From positions 7,946-71,945 of the forward strand of contig MU619263.1 of NCBI GenBank assembly GCA_025201805.1: a stretch of 64,000 nucleotides of DNA, written 5' to 3'. Within the stretch, counting starts at the first letter, position 1; every line of letters starts with the position of its first letter. Positions 35,811 to 46,577 of the stretch are shown one piece after another. Source of the stretch: Parasitella parasitica (lineage: Eukaryota > Mucoromycota > Mucoromycetes > Mucorales > Mucoraceae). Position numbers and translations under genes: made by a program. The notes under the pieces were generated by a model. It had not been told where the DNA came from, did no database searches, and saw nothing but the letters and a program-made list of their open reading frames with translations.

Positions 35811-36343
35811 ATTTTTTACCTTGTCATCAAGTTGAATGTTCAATCTACCATTTCCTTGTCTAATTTTTCTGGAAAGATCAGAGATGAGCTTATTGAGGTA
35901 GTCATAGAATTTGTCTTCGTAACGGTATTTGTCTTTATCTGGGGATTTTTGGTAACGCTCCTTTAGACGATCATTGTGTATCTTGTCACAAGCACCTACA
36001 CGTGTACTATTAGCACATTTGTGTTGACAAAATAAGCTGTATTCCTTACCAAGGTCAGATTTTGTGTTTGTGAACAACTGAGAGGGACAAAAAGCAACAA
36101 TGTAGTGCTTACAAACCTATTGAAGGGCTTCCTGTTCAGTATATTTGCTTTACACCACTTCACATGTATACAATCATGTGGAGAAAAGTTTGCAACTTAC
36201 ACTATCATCCCAAAAGTCTTTGTTATCAACATCCACATATTGGGACATAAGCTCCTCAAGCATAGCCTTTTGATAATCTAAAAGAAAAAATCGTGTCAGG
36301 TACAACATTGTTTAGTAGAGATAACTGTAACTTATTTACCCAT
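34845..36343 (-). CDS. LUC7: LUC7-family U1 snRNP-associated splicing factor
   Basis: Luc7 proteins bind the U1 snRNP and influence 5' splice-site choice. Eight exons, 36343-36340, 36277-36201, 36116-36050, 35995-35820, 35687-35514, 35453-35415, 35339-35217 and 35159-34845, give 324 aa. The first exon is only 4 nt (ATGG). Features: MDYQKAMLEELMSQY start, CCCH finger VCKHYIVAFCP...TKSDLGACDKIH, a long Glu/Lys coiled coil (KELLQKVEEAGEEGRVQEA), the C2H2 finger VCDVCGAFLV with HYQGKQHQGY, and a C-terminal RS domain (RRSRSRSPARRSRYD). Spacing of the CCCH finger and the RS tail is closest to the LUC7L/LUC7L3 group. Intron 4 carries an 86-nt T homopolymer on the + strand. Confidence 0.92.
35724..35809. 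repeat. T86 homopolymer inside a LUC7 intron
   Basis: An uninterrupted run of 86 T (A on the LUC7 coding strand) sits just inside the 5' end of the fourth intron, after GTAAAAAATC. Homopolymers of this length often mark a retro-insertion poly(A) tail or an assembly-sensitive site. No inserted gene is attached here. Confidence 0.95.
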
Positions 36344-39300
36344 GATGGTTTATTAAAGTTGGTTTTTAGAGAAGAGGATAAAAAGCTGAAAAAACAGCTG
36401 TGCCATCCATTTGATGCTCCAGTGACGTGCTTGCATCAACAACATGAAACCAATCAAAGCATCAATTTGCAAACACTCAACTTGTGTTAAGCCTCACGTC
36501 TTCAACAAACTCATTATATCATGGATGCTACGTAGAGTCCGGTGTAACAGACTATTTCATCAATAGAGAGTTGATTCAAGCAAGTACGTAACCATGTTAG
36601 ACCTTATAACCAGAGGGATATACTCGGTGGAAACCAAGTTATGCTCAGATAGCGATGAACGTGGTTGTTTTTCTGAAGCATACGACAGTTGAAGGTTTTC
36701 ATTTTATTAGGATAATAGCAGAGTCTAAAGAAAAGAGTGCTAACACTGATGCTACCCCTCCCCCCGAAGCAGAAGATTCAGGTTCAAACTGACATCCGAA
36801 AGAAATTGTACTAGAGATCCAAGACCTGAGAGTTCTTAAGTAATAAAGAGTCTTCCCGTGATTCAGTTAATAGTGATTTCACAAATATCTTTCAACAGGA
36901 TTTATTTGGCTCACAATCGAAGAAGCCTCTATTATTCATCAGCTATTATTACGCATGAAAATTTGTGGTACCTGCTGATAAGTTTCTAGATTTCAAAAAA
37001 AAAACAAAAAAAAAAACGGCGCCAAGTCAACGCTATGTTTTGCAAGCTAGATCTCGGTTTTTCTAGTGTATGATTAATACCTATGATCTGTTGTAGGAGA
37101 TTGCGAATAGATATCAATGATAAATAAGTAATATTAAAATATATGAAGGGAAGAAGAACAGATAAATTCACGAATGTTCATTTGATCTGGATAATTATGC
37201 GTTAGGAAGATTACCAACGAATTGACATTTGCATGCCTATTATGTGATTATTTCTTGGATCATTACATGTTTATATTTTTGAGCGTGGACATCGGGTACG
37301 CATGGTTATGGGATGGAGGATTATGATAATAAGTTTACACAAGACAGAAGTAATTACTAGCTTTGTAATACTAGCATAAGTAATCATAAACCAGTTATCA
37401 ACAGGGAGAGGCAGAGAGGATAATAGTCTTGGTAGAGAGAACTCCCATAACATTGTAGCCACAGTAAATCATTTGCATAATTGCGAGAGTACCCGAAATG
37501 TCGGATCTCAGGCACAATACCATCTAAGTACTGCTATATTGACAGACGAAACCTTAATATGATCTTCTCGTAAATACTCACGATGGATTCCTCTAAGATA
37601 TTAATGCTCTTACCACATCGCTTGGTCTTTACATGCTAAACGCCCATCGTATTAAATGCAGTCTCTTACTCATATTGAAAAAGTGATGGAGCGACAATTT
37701 ATTATTTATTGTGAACTATCGGATGTAGTTATTTGTTATATAATAATAGTTGAGGATGTTGAGATAATAGCTGTTTTGATGTGTGCCCAAATCTTTGAAG
37801 GTCGAAGAGAAAGCTGTCGTGTGACACATAAAATACCGAAAGTAAGAAACGTAAAATACAGACGTTTACAGATAGAATGGAACGTTTTTAAAATGGTGTA
37901 TTTATCATTTAAAATTCAAATACTTCATAAGTTCACAAAAGAACCTTCAAAAGTGTTCAACAGGGCAAAACTAGCTGGACAGCAACCCCGAAGAGAAAAT
38001 AGCACGTAAACCACTTTCTTCAGAGCAACTAAACAGAAAAGAGTACTAAAGCAACCTAATCTAAAGGGCATAACTACTCCTAACTTCATAAAACTTCATA
38101 AAATCAAGCAAAAATTAAGACAGAATAAGAAAGATATCTGCTCTGGTCTTTATCCCCTCGGCGGAAGTCTTCTCTGCAAAAGCGCTTCTCTCAAAATGCC
38201 TGCGACATCAAAAAATCAATATATACGCATCTCCTGTTTGAGTGGTATTGATGCCGCTTGACGCTGCATCAGCCTCAAGAGTCTCTATTTTGTAACTAAA
38301 TGTAACTGTATAGTAGAACACGATATAAAAGACATTCTACGGTGATGATAGCACACGTTTTAATAGTTGATGAATATTTTGAGGAAAAGAGCATCAAATA
38401 CAGACACTCACAGTTGGAAGTCATGAAAAGGGACAAACTGTTGAAAGCTAGAGCACTGAAATCACACAGCTCAATGGTAACAACGAGTACCGAAATTAGG
38501 GGTAGTTCACTGCAAAATAGTAAAATCTGATAGTAATCAGCTTGTGAGCCCCAACTCCTGGTATCACACAAACTAACGATTATGAAGTCCAAATGCCATC
38601 AAAAGCTGTCTTGGAAGGAGAAAATATATGAATAAGTTTTGCAATCACCATTTATATTAAAAGAACAAACGTTTTATCGCTGTTGTGAGATTTTTGCAAT
38701 ATTACTGCCGACTCGACACTCAAAGAAAGTAATAAATGTATAGTAGCCTTCTACAGATAATTATGCAGGATACGTATAAGAAGGATCGTATTGTATAATA
38801 TAACTTTTTATTCGATACGAGGACTGGAAAGGAAAGCTTTTATGAATTATGTGTAATATGTGCAAAATGTTGTTTGAAACGAATCCGTAATAATATCTAT
38901 TCTTTGGTGGTTTTTTTATTTGAGCAATGGACAAATTACACGATTATGCCCGTATTTACCACACCACGAACTAATTTTTTGATTAGTCTGCTAACCCAAA
39001 AAAAGAGAAATCTACATACCATTGGCCATGCGATAAATCAAGCGGCTTCAAATTTAACGTAGGCGGCACCATAGCTAATTCTTCTTTTGTAGACCAAGTA
39101 AGTTGATAGAGAGACATGACTTCAACTATAATATTTTAAAGAAAGGCAAAAATTTTTCGCTCGTATGTTGTATTTATATCTTTCTGTTGTCGACATGTTA
39201 AGATCAGCAGAAAATTCGCACAGAAATACAACCCGAATAATCGTCCTTTTTTTGTTTTTCTGCCTCCTGATACTTTAATTCATACAAGTATAAGGCAATT

Positions 39301-39551
39301 TTGATCATATCAGTTTATATATTATATCCGATATATATATAATGTTTCAGGATTTAGAAATACTTCAAGAGCAATGTAAATCTTATAAATCGAAATCGCA
39401 TTTTATCATACTTTTTTAAATGTAAAAACTCTAGTTTCACAAACAGACAAATCGTAAGCTTAAATATGAAAAGGGATCGACTTTGTCACTATATCCCATA
39501 AAACCAAGTTTGAAACGTCCAAGCTGAGTTGCAGACTTAGTTGTATCCACT

Positions 39552-39590
<39 letters not shown>

Positions 39591-41021
39591 TTTTTTTTTT
39601 TTTTTTTATTGTCTACTTTATTCAAGTAAAATACGTTTCTTGGGGTGTGATTATTATGGTCTAATTTATGAATAAGCATTTCTAATATATTGTTTTGTTC
39701 TATATTGAAAAAGGAGTCTATTATCCTAGTGAATTACGTTCTAGATTATTTGATCGTCCGTTACTATGCGCATGCTTATATATCGAATGCTCTCAAGTAC
39801 CAAATACAAAGTTAACACCGATTGTACAAGGCAGCTGATGATTCCGGTTACAGAATTTGAAAAACAACAAACTTTTTTTACAGTTGCCTTATGTATATTC
39901 TCAAAATGATTTATATCTACCACGTCGAATGTTGTATGCATTACTTTCAATGATGCAAATTGGCTTATAGAACGATAAGCCTCATTTGCGTGACGAAATA
40001 TTGACATCTTCTAAAGATGCAAATTTATTATTTGATTTCTTTAACGGAAACCAATTCAATGTTTAAGTTTTTGTACCTGAATACAAATGAAATCATGAGC
40101 CTAGTTGTTAATACTACCGGAAAAGAAACAATGAAGGTGTTGATGTAATTCTGCAAAGCGGGTTTTACTTTCATTCAGAGCTGCAATATTTAAATGCTAT
40201 GTATCAAGCATAGCTGCTCATCTCTATCTTCTTTTGCTGGCAATATTTCTCTGATATTTCGAATTTCTTGCCAGACTGTATTTCTATTTTTACAAACGTC
40301 TAGATTCATATAAATGTTGTTTCATCAGTCGTATGCTGAAATTTGATATTTGGATAACCCAATATAACCAATTTTAAAAATAGTAAAAGGCTTTATTCCA
40401 AATGTGTATACACAGTGCTTAGTCTTTATTATAGTTTGTTATTACACTTGGCATATTGAATAAATTGTCTTCTTTTGTGATTATATAATGGATAAACGAG
40501 CAGTATTTTAGTTTATACGCTAAAATCAATTTTAGTAGCAAAATGGGCTAATAATAATATTTACGGTGGCCCCACAATAACAAAGTCATGACGATCTTTC
40601 TAGATTTTAGTCTGTTTCTACCTTGGCGATCACCTTTCATTGGCTATGTAAAAAGATGTGCTAACAGTGCTTGGAAAGTTGTTATGAGTTGAGTGTCTAT
40701 TTAAAGATCTTTTGGGCAGAAGTCTAGGGGGGGCCGATCTTTTTCCTAGCCAAATAACCTCTTTTGGAGAATTGACATCATGTTTGACCAGTTAGCAAAA
40801 ATCTAATAGCCAACATGTTGTCATATGTGAATAATAGCATAACGAATATTATTAGGTTTATATTATTGTATGCTTGGCAGAGATGCTACTAGAATGATAC
40901 CATCATATGAACTGATTAAAACATAAAGGAGGGACTACAAAAAGTATAAATAGCTGTCATCAATTATACAATTCCTCTTTCATTACTCTCATCATCTAAT
41001 AACATAAAATAACGTAAAACT
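36344..41021. other. Gene-poor 4.7 kb region
   Basis: No gene I can support. Traces of decayed coding sequence are possible: a broken frame near 36590-36800 ending PPPEAEDSGSN, a 117-codon frame at 37656-38009 (+), a 98-codon frame at 38296-38592 (-) and an 88-codon frame at 39741-40007 (-). None resembles a known family. T tracts lie at 39553-39585 and 39588-39607. The last about 80 nt hold the TATA box of the next gene. Confidence 0.4.
40945..40952 (+). promoter_or_regulatory. TATA box of the GPI-anchored wall protein gene
   Basis: TATAAATA lies 77 nt upstream of ATG 41022, a normal core-promoter distance for a highly expressed fungal wall-protein gene. It is position-based inference. Confidence 0.6.
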
Positions 41022-42161
41022 ATGAAATCTTTCTCTACATCTTTCCTTACTGCTATTGTCGCTGCTGCTTGTCTTGTTTCAGCCCAACAGCCTGCAACTG
41101 ATTCATCCTCTGCACCAAGCACTGACGGCGGATCTGCCGCTTCAGGTGCTACCACTGGTCCTCTTTCAATCACTCAGCCAGTTCAAGGAACTAAATGGAA
41201 GATTGGTGGAAACGAAACTGTTACATGGCAAAATGTTCAGGATGGTGTTGACAAATTGCTTATCAACCTGATGAAGGGTGATCCCTCTGCCCTTACTTTG
41301 GTTCAAGCTTTAGCCACCGGAATTGATGCATCTGCTGGCACTACCCAGGTTCAGGTTCCTCAAAATGCTACTGAAGGTACCGATTACTCTTTGGCAGTTG
41401 GAGTTGAACCTAGTCAAATGGCTTACATTGGAGGTATCCAAATCACTAAAGATGGCGACTCTTCCTCTTCTGCTCCTGCTGGTAGTGGAGAGACTTCTGC
41501 TGGTGGTGAAGGTGCTTCTGCTGGTGGTGATGATGCTTCTGCTGATGGTGACGAAGCTTCTGCTGGTGGTGATGAAGCTTCTGCTGGTGGTGATGAAGCT
41601 TCTGCTGGTGGTGATGAAGCTTCTGCTGGTGGTGATGAAGCTTCTGCTTCTCCTGACAATGGTGATACCTCTGCTTCAGCTGGAGGTGATGATGCTTCAG
41701 CCCCAGCTGGAGATGATAGTGCTTCTGCTCCCTCTCCTGTCAAACGTGCTGTCGAAGAACCAAATGGTGCTAGTGGCGCTAGTGCCGCTGATGTCTCTGA
41801 AGCTTCCGAATCTGGTGCTGCTGGTGGCGGTATAGCCTCGTCTGCTGTCTCTGGAGCTTCATCTGCCATTGCTGCCGCTACATCTGCTGTCGGTGGTGCA
41901 CCCTCTGCAATTAAATCTGCTGTCGGTGGTTCCACTTCGGTTGCTGCGTCCGCTGCTCCAACATCAAGCGGTGGTCTAGGTGCATCTGCCTCATCTGCTG
42001 GCGGCGCTGTAAAGAGTGCTGCTTCATCCATTGTCGGTGGCTCTGCTAGCCCAGCTGCATCTTCTGGATCATCAGCCGCTGAAAGTTCTGCTGGCCGTAA
42101 CTTGGTCTCTGGTATTGCTATGGCTATTCCTGCCGCTGTACTGGCCATGACAGGTTTCTAA
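41022..42161 (+). CDS. GPI-anchored Ser/Ala-rich cell-surface protein with Kre9/Knh1-like domain
   Basis: A single exon of 379 aa. The signal peptide is MKSFSTSFLTAIVAAACLVSA. After a short spacer, a Kre9/Knh1-type N-terminal domain (about 45-145) is recognisable from its opening ITQPVQGTKWKIGGNETVTW and its later GTDYSLAVGVEP; in this family it is a beta-sandwich found in wall-glucan-related surface proteins. A 7-residue repeat ASAGGDE/D follows (about 160-210), encoded by a 21-nt tandem repeat, then a long Ser/Ala/Gly stalk suited to O-glycosylation. A dibasic site (SPVKRAVEE) could be a kexin cut. The C-terminus is a classical GPI signal: small residues SSAGRN, then a hydrophobic end VSGIAMAIPAAVLAMTGF. 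The function in wall assembly is inferred from the family. Confidence 0.85.
   Translation: MKSFSTSFLTAIVAAACLVSAQQPATDSSSAPSTDGGSAASGATTGPLSITQPVQGTKWKIGGNETVTWQNVQDGVDKLLINLMKGDPSALTLVQALATGIDASAGTTQVQVPQNATEGTDYSLAVGVEPSQMAYIGGIQITKDGDSSSSAPAGSGETSAGGEGASAGGDDASADGDEASAGGDEASAGGDEASAGGDEASAGGDEASASPDNGDTSASAGGDDASAPAGDDSASAPSPVKRAVEEPNGASGASAADVSEASESGAAGGGIASSAVSGASSAIAAATSAVGGAPSAIKSAVGGSTSVAASAAPTSSGGLGASASSAGGAVKSAASSIVGGSASPAASSGSSAAESSAGRNLVSGIAMAIPAAVLAMTGF
41494..41650 (+). repeat. 21-nt tandem repeat coding ASAGGDE
   Basis: About seven copies of a unit like GCTTCTGCTGGTGGTGATGA. The central copies are essentially identical; the outer ones have diverged (e.g. Asp for Gly). It lies within the GPI-anchored protein gene and keeps the frame. 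Confidence 0.9.
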
Positions 42162-43130
42162 ATCAAGTTATTCTTACACATCAACACTACACTTTATAGT
42201 ATATAACAATTATCTTTTTCATATCATCCTCAAACCGCCCTGTATCATCTTCTACCTTATGTAAACAGTATTAAAAAACTTTAAAATAATTTAGAAACCT
42301 GGTTTTTTTCAAATATAATTTTACATGGAATTCCAGATGTCTTGAGAATTGTAAAGTTTGCACCTTTTCTTAAAGCATTGTGTCGATAGATAAGCAGCTA
42401 CACTGACATAACAGCTTCTAGGCTCTATTAGTCTATAAACGTAAAACATTTAGGGAAGAAACTGATATTGTGTTCAATCCAACCATAGCTTCTTTTTTTC
42501 TGAGCTACTCCCTCAGAGTACTGCCTCTATGAATTTTAAGGATTTTGCGGTGGTCTTTTTTTTTTCTAGCAAGTCTTTTTAGTTTGGAAAAGCAGAATGT
42601 AGGCTGGCAAAAATTAGGTACGGTAGCGAGTGTCTTAAACATGCTTCCTAATCTTTAATCTAGCAGTATCCATGATAAAATAATGCGGAGCTTGCTTCAC
42701 GGGTACATCTTTGATACCATTCCAGCCAAAATGGGGATGTTGATGGCACATTTTGCCTTGGTCGTTTGAACCGCATCTTTTCCTTATGTTGGCTATCCTT
42801 CTCTTCGAATCAAGCTGGCTTTAATGGCTGCCTCGTCGACAAAGATACATTTTGTTTTGAATGATCGAAAAAATTGGCAAGTTCAGAAATGACAAAGATG
42901 TAAAGAAGACTTGGTAAGAAGACTTGGTAAGAATACTCGTTATTATATTATCAATTGATTTCAATTCACATCAGTAATCACTGTTCATTATTATGGCAAG
43001 AATTACTACCGTAATCAAAAGTGACTTTCTCTACCAGTAGTTGTTTAAATGCTATCAAGTTGTTGGGAAGCATAAATTTACCTTTTTTGTTCACGTAAAA
43101 GAAAAAGGAAGAAGGTTAATAGGAATATAC
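42162..43130. other. Intergenic region containing a transposase relic
   Basis: 3' flank of the GPI protein gene, the Tc1-like relic listed separately, and the promoter of the beta-galactosidase gene. A direct duplication of GAAGACTTGGTAA occurs at about 42905-42930. No intact gene. Confidence 0.5.
42645..42862 (-). pseudogene. Decayed Tc1/mariner transposase fragment
   Basis: On the minus strand one frame reads KCIFVDEAAIKASLIRREG, then stop codons, then KDAVQTTKAKCAINIPILAG. In Tc1-like DDE_3 transposases the second catalytic Asp sits in FVDEAxF, followed by R-x-x-GW, an xTKT/TKxxRA stretch and a hydrophobic LGAIS strand. The spacing here fits, but there are at least three in-frame stops. 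It is a short relic with no recognisable ends. Confidence 0.45.
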
Positions 43131-46100
43131 ATGTCTGATATGGCCCCATTATTCTCTTTATTTGCAATAATTCCAGTAATACTTGGCGGGTTCTACTTTT
43201 ATGCTCATCAACGTACGTTTGGAAATCTGAATATTACGACGTCGTCGGTTGCATACGACCGAACTGGCTACCATGCCTTACTTGATTGGGACAAGTACTC
43301 GCTTACAATAGAGGGAGAGCCTACTCAAATCTATTCAGGCGAATTCCACTACTGGCGTGTGCCCGACAGAGAGCGCTGGTCACCCATCTTGAAACAATAC
43401 CGCGCTGCTGGCTTCAACACTATCCGCATTTACTTTCATTGGGGCTATCATTCACCTGCAGAAGGCGTCTACAACTTTGATGGAAACCGGGACATTGAAT
43501 ATCTTTTGAACCTGTGCGAAGAGTTAAACTTGTTTGTCTTGGCTGCACCGGGACCTTACATCTGTGCCGAGACTCAGGCTGGAGGTTATCCTGCATGGCT
43601 AGTTGCTAAGCGTGATCTTAATATACGTCACAACTATATAATGCTTTGGCGTGTCTACGATCAAAAGTTTGCAGATTATGAAATACAATGGTTCAAACAT
43701 ATTTTGCCCATCATTGCACGACATCAAATTACCGAAAACAAGGCAGGCAAAAAAGGCTGTGTATTGGGCTTGCAAATTGACAATGAACTATTCGAGACTA
43801 TGGCCAATCTATTGCCTATTGGTTTGCATGATCAGATGAGAGTTTTGGCCAAAGCTGCCCGAGATATTGGTATTACTGTTCCCTTGTTTTCCAATGACGG
43901 CTTTGAGGAAGGTGGTTGGGTACCTCGTCCTGATTTGGATCGTGAAAAGAAGAAATTCTGGAGTAGGGAAAGATTCGGTTTAGACCTTTACGGCTTTGAC
44001 AAATATGTCAGTAAGTATGCATGAATGTAGATTATAAAATAGCACATATTCTCATGGAAATGTATCAGTTTTTGCCCCTTCAAGCTCTCCTAAATCTTGG
44101 CTGATTAATAGTGGTGTTTCTATCGCATCTTGGGATGAATGGAACCCTAAAAACATGGAAAAGTCGATGGATACATTGGAAAAAACCGTACGCAAATTTG
44201 GAGGAGGAGCGAAGGATTCGCCCATGTTTATTCCTGAACTTCAAGGTGGATGGTTTAACCACTATCAACTTACGCATACCTACGATCACATTTACGACTA
44301 TTACGGCGATGAATATACAAAACTTTTGGTTGAGACGTCTTTGGCGCAAGGTGTCACTATGGCTAGTATTTATATGATTTATGGCGGTACTAATTGGGGC
44401 ACACTCGGTGATCCGTAAGTCTTCATTTCGATCTTTTATAGAAGAATACTAATCATCACGTAACAGAGATGTATATACATCATATGATTACTCTGCCTGT
44501 ATCCGTGAGTTTGGCATGTTATCTTCCAGAGGACGGAATCTCCGTAAAACGATCCTACTTACTCGTTCCTTTGATCCTTACTTTACAAAGACTGAGCGCG
44601 TCGACCAGCCGAATGTCAAGACATCTGTCCCCCATACATTGAATCTCCAACGTACATCTGTTGGCAGCGATCAAAAGGTAGTGTTTACCTTTTTCAGAAA
44701 CTTTGACCGCCAAAAGCGTGAAACATTTGATGTTACCATAGAGGAGCCAACAGGGAGCCTTACTATGGGATGCTACTTGCCTTATAAGTCATCATTTATT
44801 GCTGTTGGAAACTATACAGCACAAAATGATTTACATTTGATCCTGTCTACTATCCCTATTTTAACTCGCTTGGTCGACAAGGAGTCGAGAGAGGAAGTCT
44901 GGATCGTTGAACCTAATATTGTCGGTGCTATGGCTTTTACAAGCAAAGAGATCAAGGTAACTGGTAATATGCAAGACGATGTGTTGCGCACAGAGGGCCC
45001 AGCAGTGATCCTTACATTCGAGAAAGAGAATGGATGGACCAAGATTGAAACATCAGCTGGAAGTCTGTACATTATCGGTCTGACCAAGAGCGATGCTGGC
45101 ACTCTTTTCGCTGAATTCGAAGAACCTTACTGGAACCATGGCGAAAAGAAATACCCCCTCTTTGCAGCATGGGGCGCCGACAATTTTTACTATGACAAGA
45201 AGTCTCAACAGCTCGAGATTAATCACAGACGTTCGGAAACTGCAGCTCACATTGTTTCATTGAGCGATGTTAGCGATACTCACACAACAGCAGCTACTGG
45301 TAGATATGAAATTCCAGTGGTCAAGCATTTTAAATACCACGCGCAACCTGCAAAGCCTGTTTCTATTGTACCCACTCATTGGGAACAGCGTCCTGTTGAC
45401 TTGCAAAGCCTGCCTTGGAAGAAATTGACAAGCCGCAAGGAAAACGGAACGGCAACATTCGACGCTATTGATTATCATTATACGAGTGGGCATGTTTTAT
45501 ATCGTGCATTGTTTAAATCCCCTGATAGCCAGAATGATGTTATTTTGTCGTTGAATAGTCGTAACCGCGCCACTGTTTTGGTAAATGGCCACGTTGTTGG
45601 AGGCCATACCACTTATTCTCGACAATTGTTCATGCCGGGAGCCAAGATAGGTCCTGATCCGTCCTTTTTGGGGAAACACAAGTACAATTTGACTCCTTAT
45701 CTCTCTCATGCTGATTCCCTCGAGAACCAAGTGGTTGTGATTGTCGAAAGTTTTGGCTTAAATCGCCAAGCATTTATCATGAACGACATTCGCAATCCTC
45801 GGGGTATTATTACGGCTGGTATCAGTGGCATCAAGGAGAAGCCTGAGTGGGAAATCACCGGTGTAGATGTGCGCCAATTGTCAAATCCCTTTAGCTCTAC
45901 GGGTTTCCCTGACGAAGACAAGGGCGGATGGAAAAGGTACAACGATGTCCAGGTTGCAGACAAACAAACTTGCAGTATCCCAATATCTGTGGATCAGGGT
46001 GCTCAATGGTTCCGTTTCCGCTTTGACAATGAGTCAAAAAAGTCAGCTTCTTTGTACAATGTGCCCCTTCGCCTTCATTTGGATGGTGAATGGACTGCCA

Positions 46101-46360
46101 TGGTGTTTGTGAATAACGTATTCATCGCTAGATACTATGGCAATGGTGATGGCCCTCAGCACGATTTCTATCTCCCTGACAACTTGATCCAGGCCAAGAA
46201 CAATGAAGTCAGAATTCTTGCTTATACCTGGAAAGACACTACAGGCAAACTATATATCGCAGGTTGGCCAGTGGTTGCTGACAGTGGCAACTTGATTACA
46301 CTGGAAACAAACGAAAAACCTGCTGAATACATCATTTACAAAGAGCACATCAGACTATAA
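43131..46360 (+). CDS. GH35 beta-galactosidase with N-terminal membrane anchor/signal
   Basis: Hydrolyses terminal beta-galactosides. Three exons, 43131-44010, 44069-44414 and 44467-46360, give 1039 aa, normal for fungal GH35. After MSDMAPLFSLFAIIPVILGG (a hydrophobic segment that could be a signal anchor) the TIM barrel begins with GEPTQIYSGEFHYWRVP and RAAGFNTIRIYFHWG. The acid/base site is GLQIDNELFE (Glu about 219, family pattern QxENE/Q-x-NE) and the nucleophile is IPELQGGWF (Glu about 350). YMIYGGTNWG is the usual GH35 signature end of the barrel. C-terminal beta domains include jelly-roll-like segments (RATVLVNGHVVGG and LHLDGEWTAMVFVNN). The first ATG in the continuous frame is 43131. 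Confidence 0.93.
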
Positions 46361-46577
46361 TAAACATTCTGCATATCAATTGTATAAAACTCGGGTCAGC
46401 GTTTTCCTGAGAATCCACACGAGTCCGACTGTACAGAAATATTCTTTCTTTACATTTATTTTTGAGAGGGATGTAAGTGGCTATTTATATGTATATATTT
46501 ACAGGAATTTGCATTCATTTCATTTTGTTTCATCAAGAAATTCGGGATTTGAGCGACTATCTCATATAATCTTTGAT

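Noticed and set aside
35697-36077. Poly-Phe/poly-Lys open frames
   Set aside because: They run through the T86 homopolymer in a LUC7 intron; only the part 35995-35820 is a genuine LUC7 exon.
36781-36800. GGTTCAAAC resembling a tRNA B-box/T-arm
   Set aside because: No matching A-box, acceptor stem or anticodon arm at proper spacing; no tRNA gene was found anywhere in the window.
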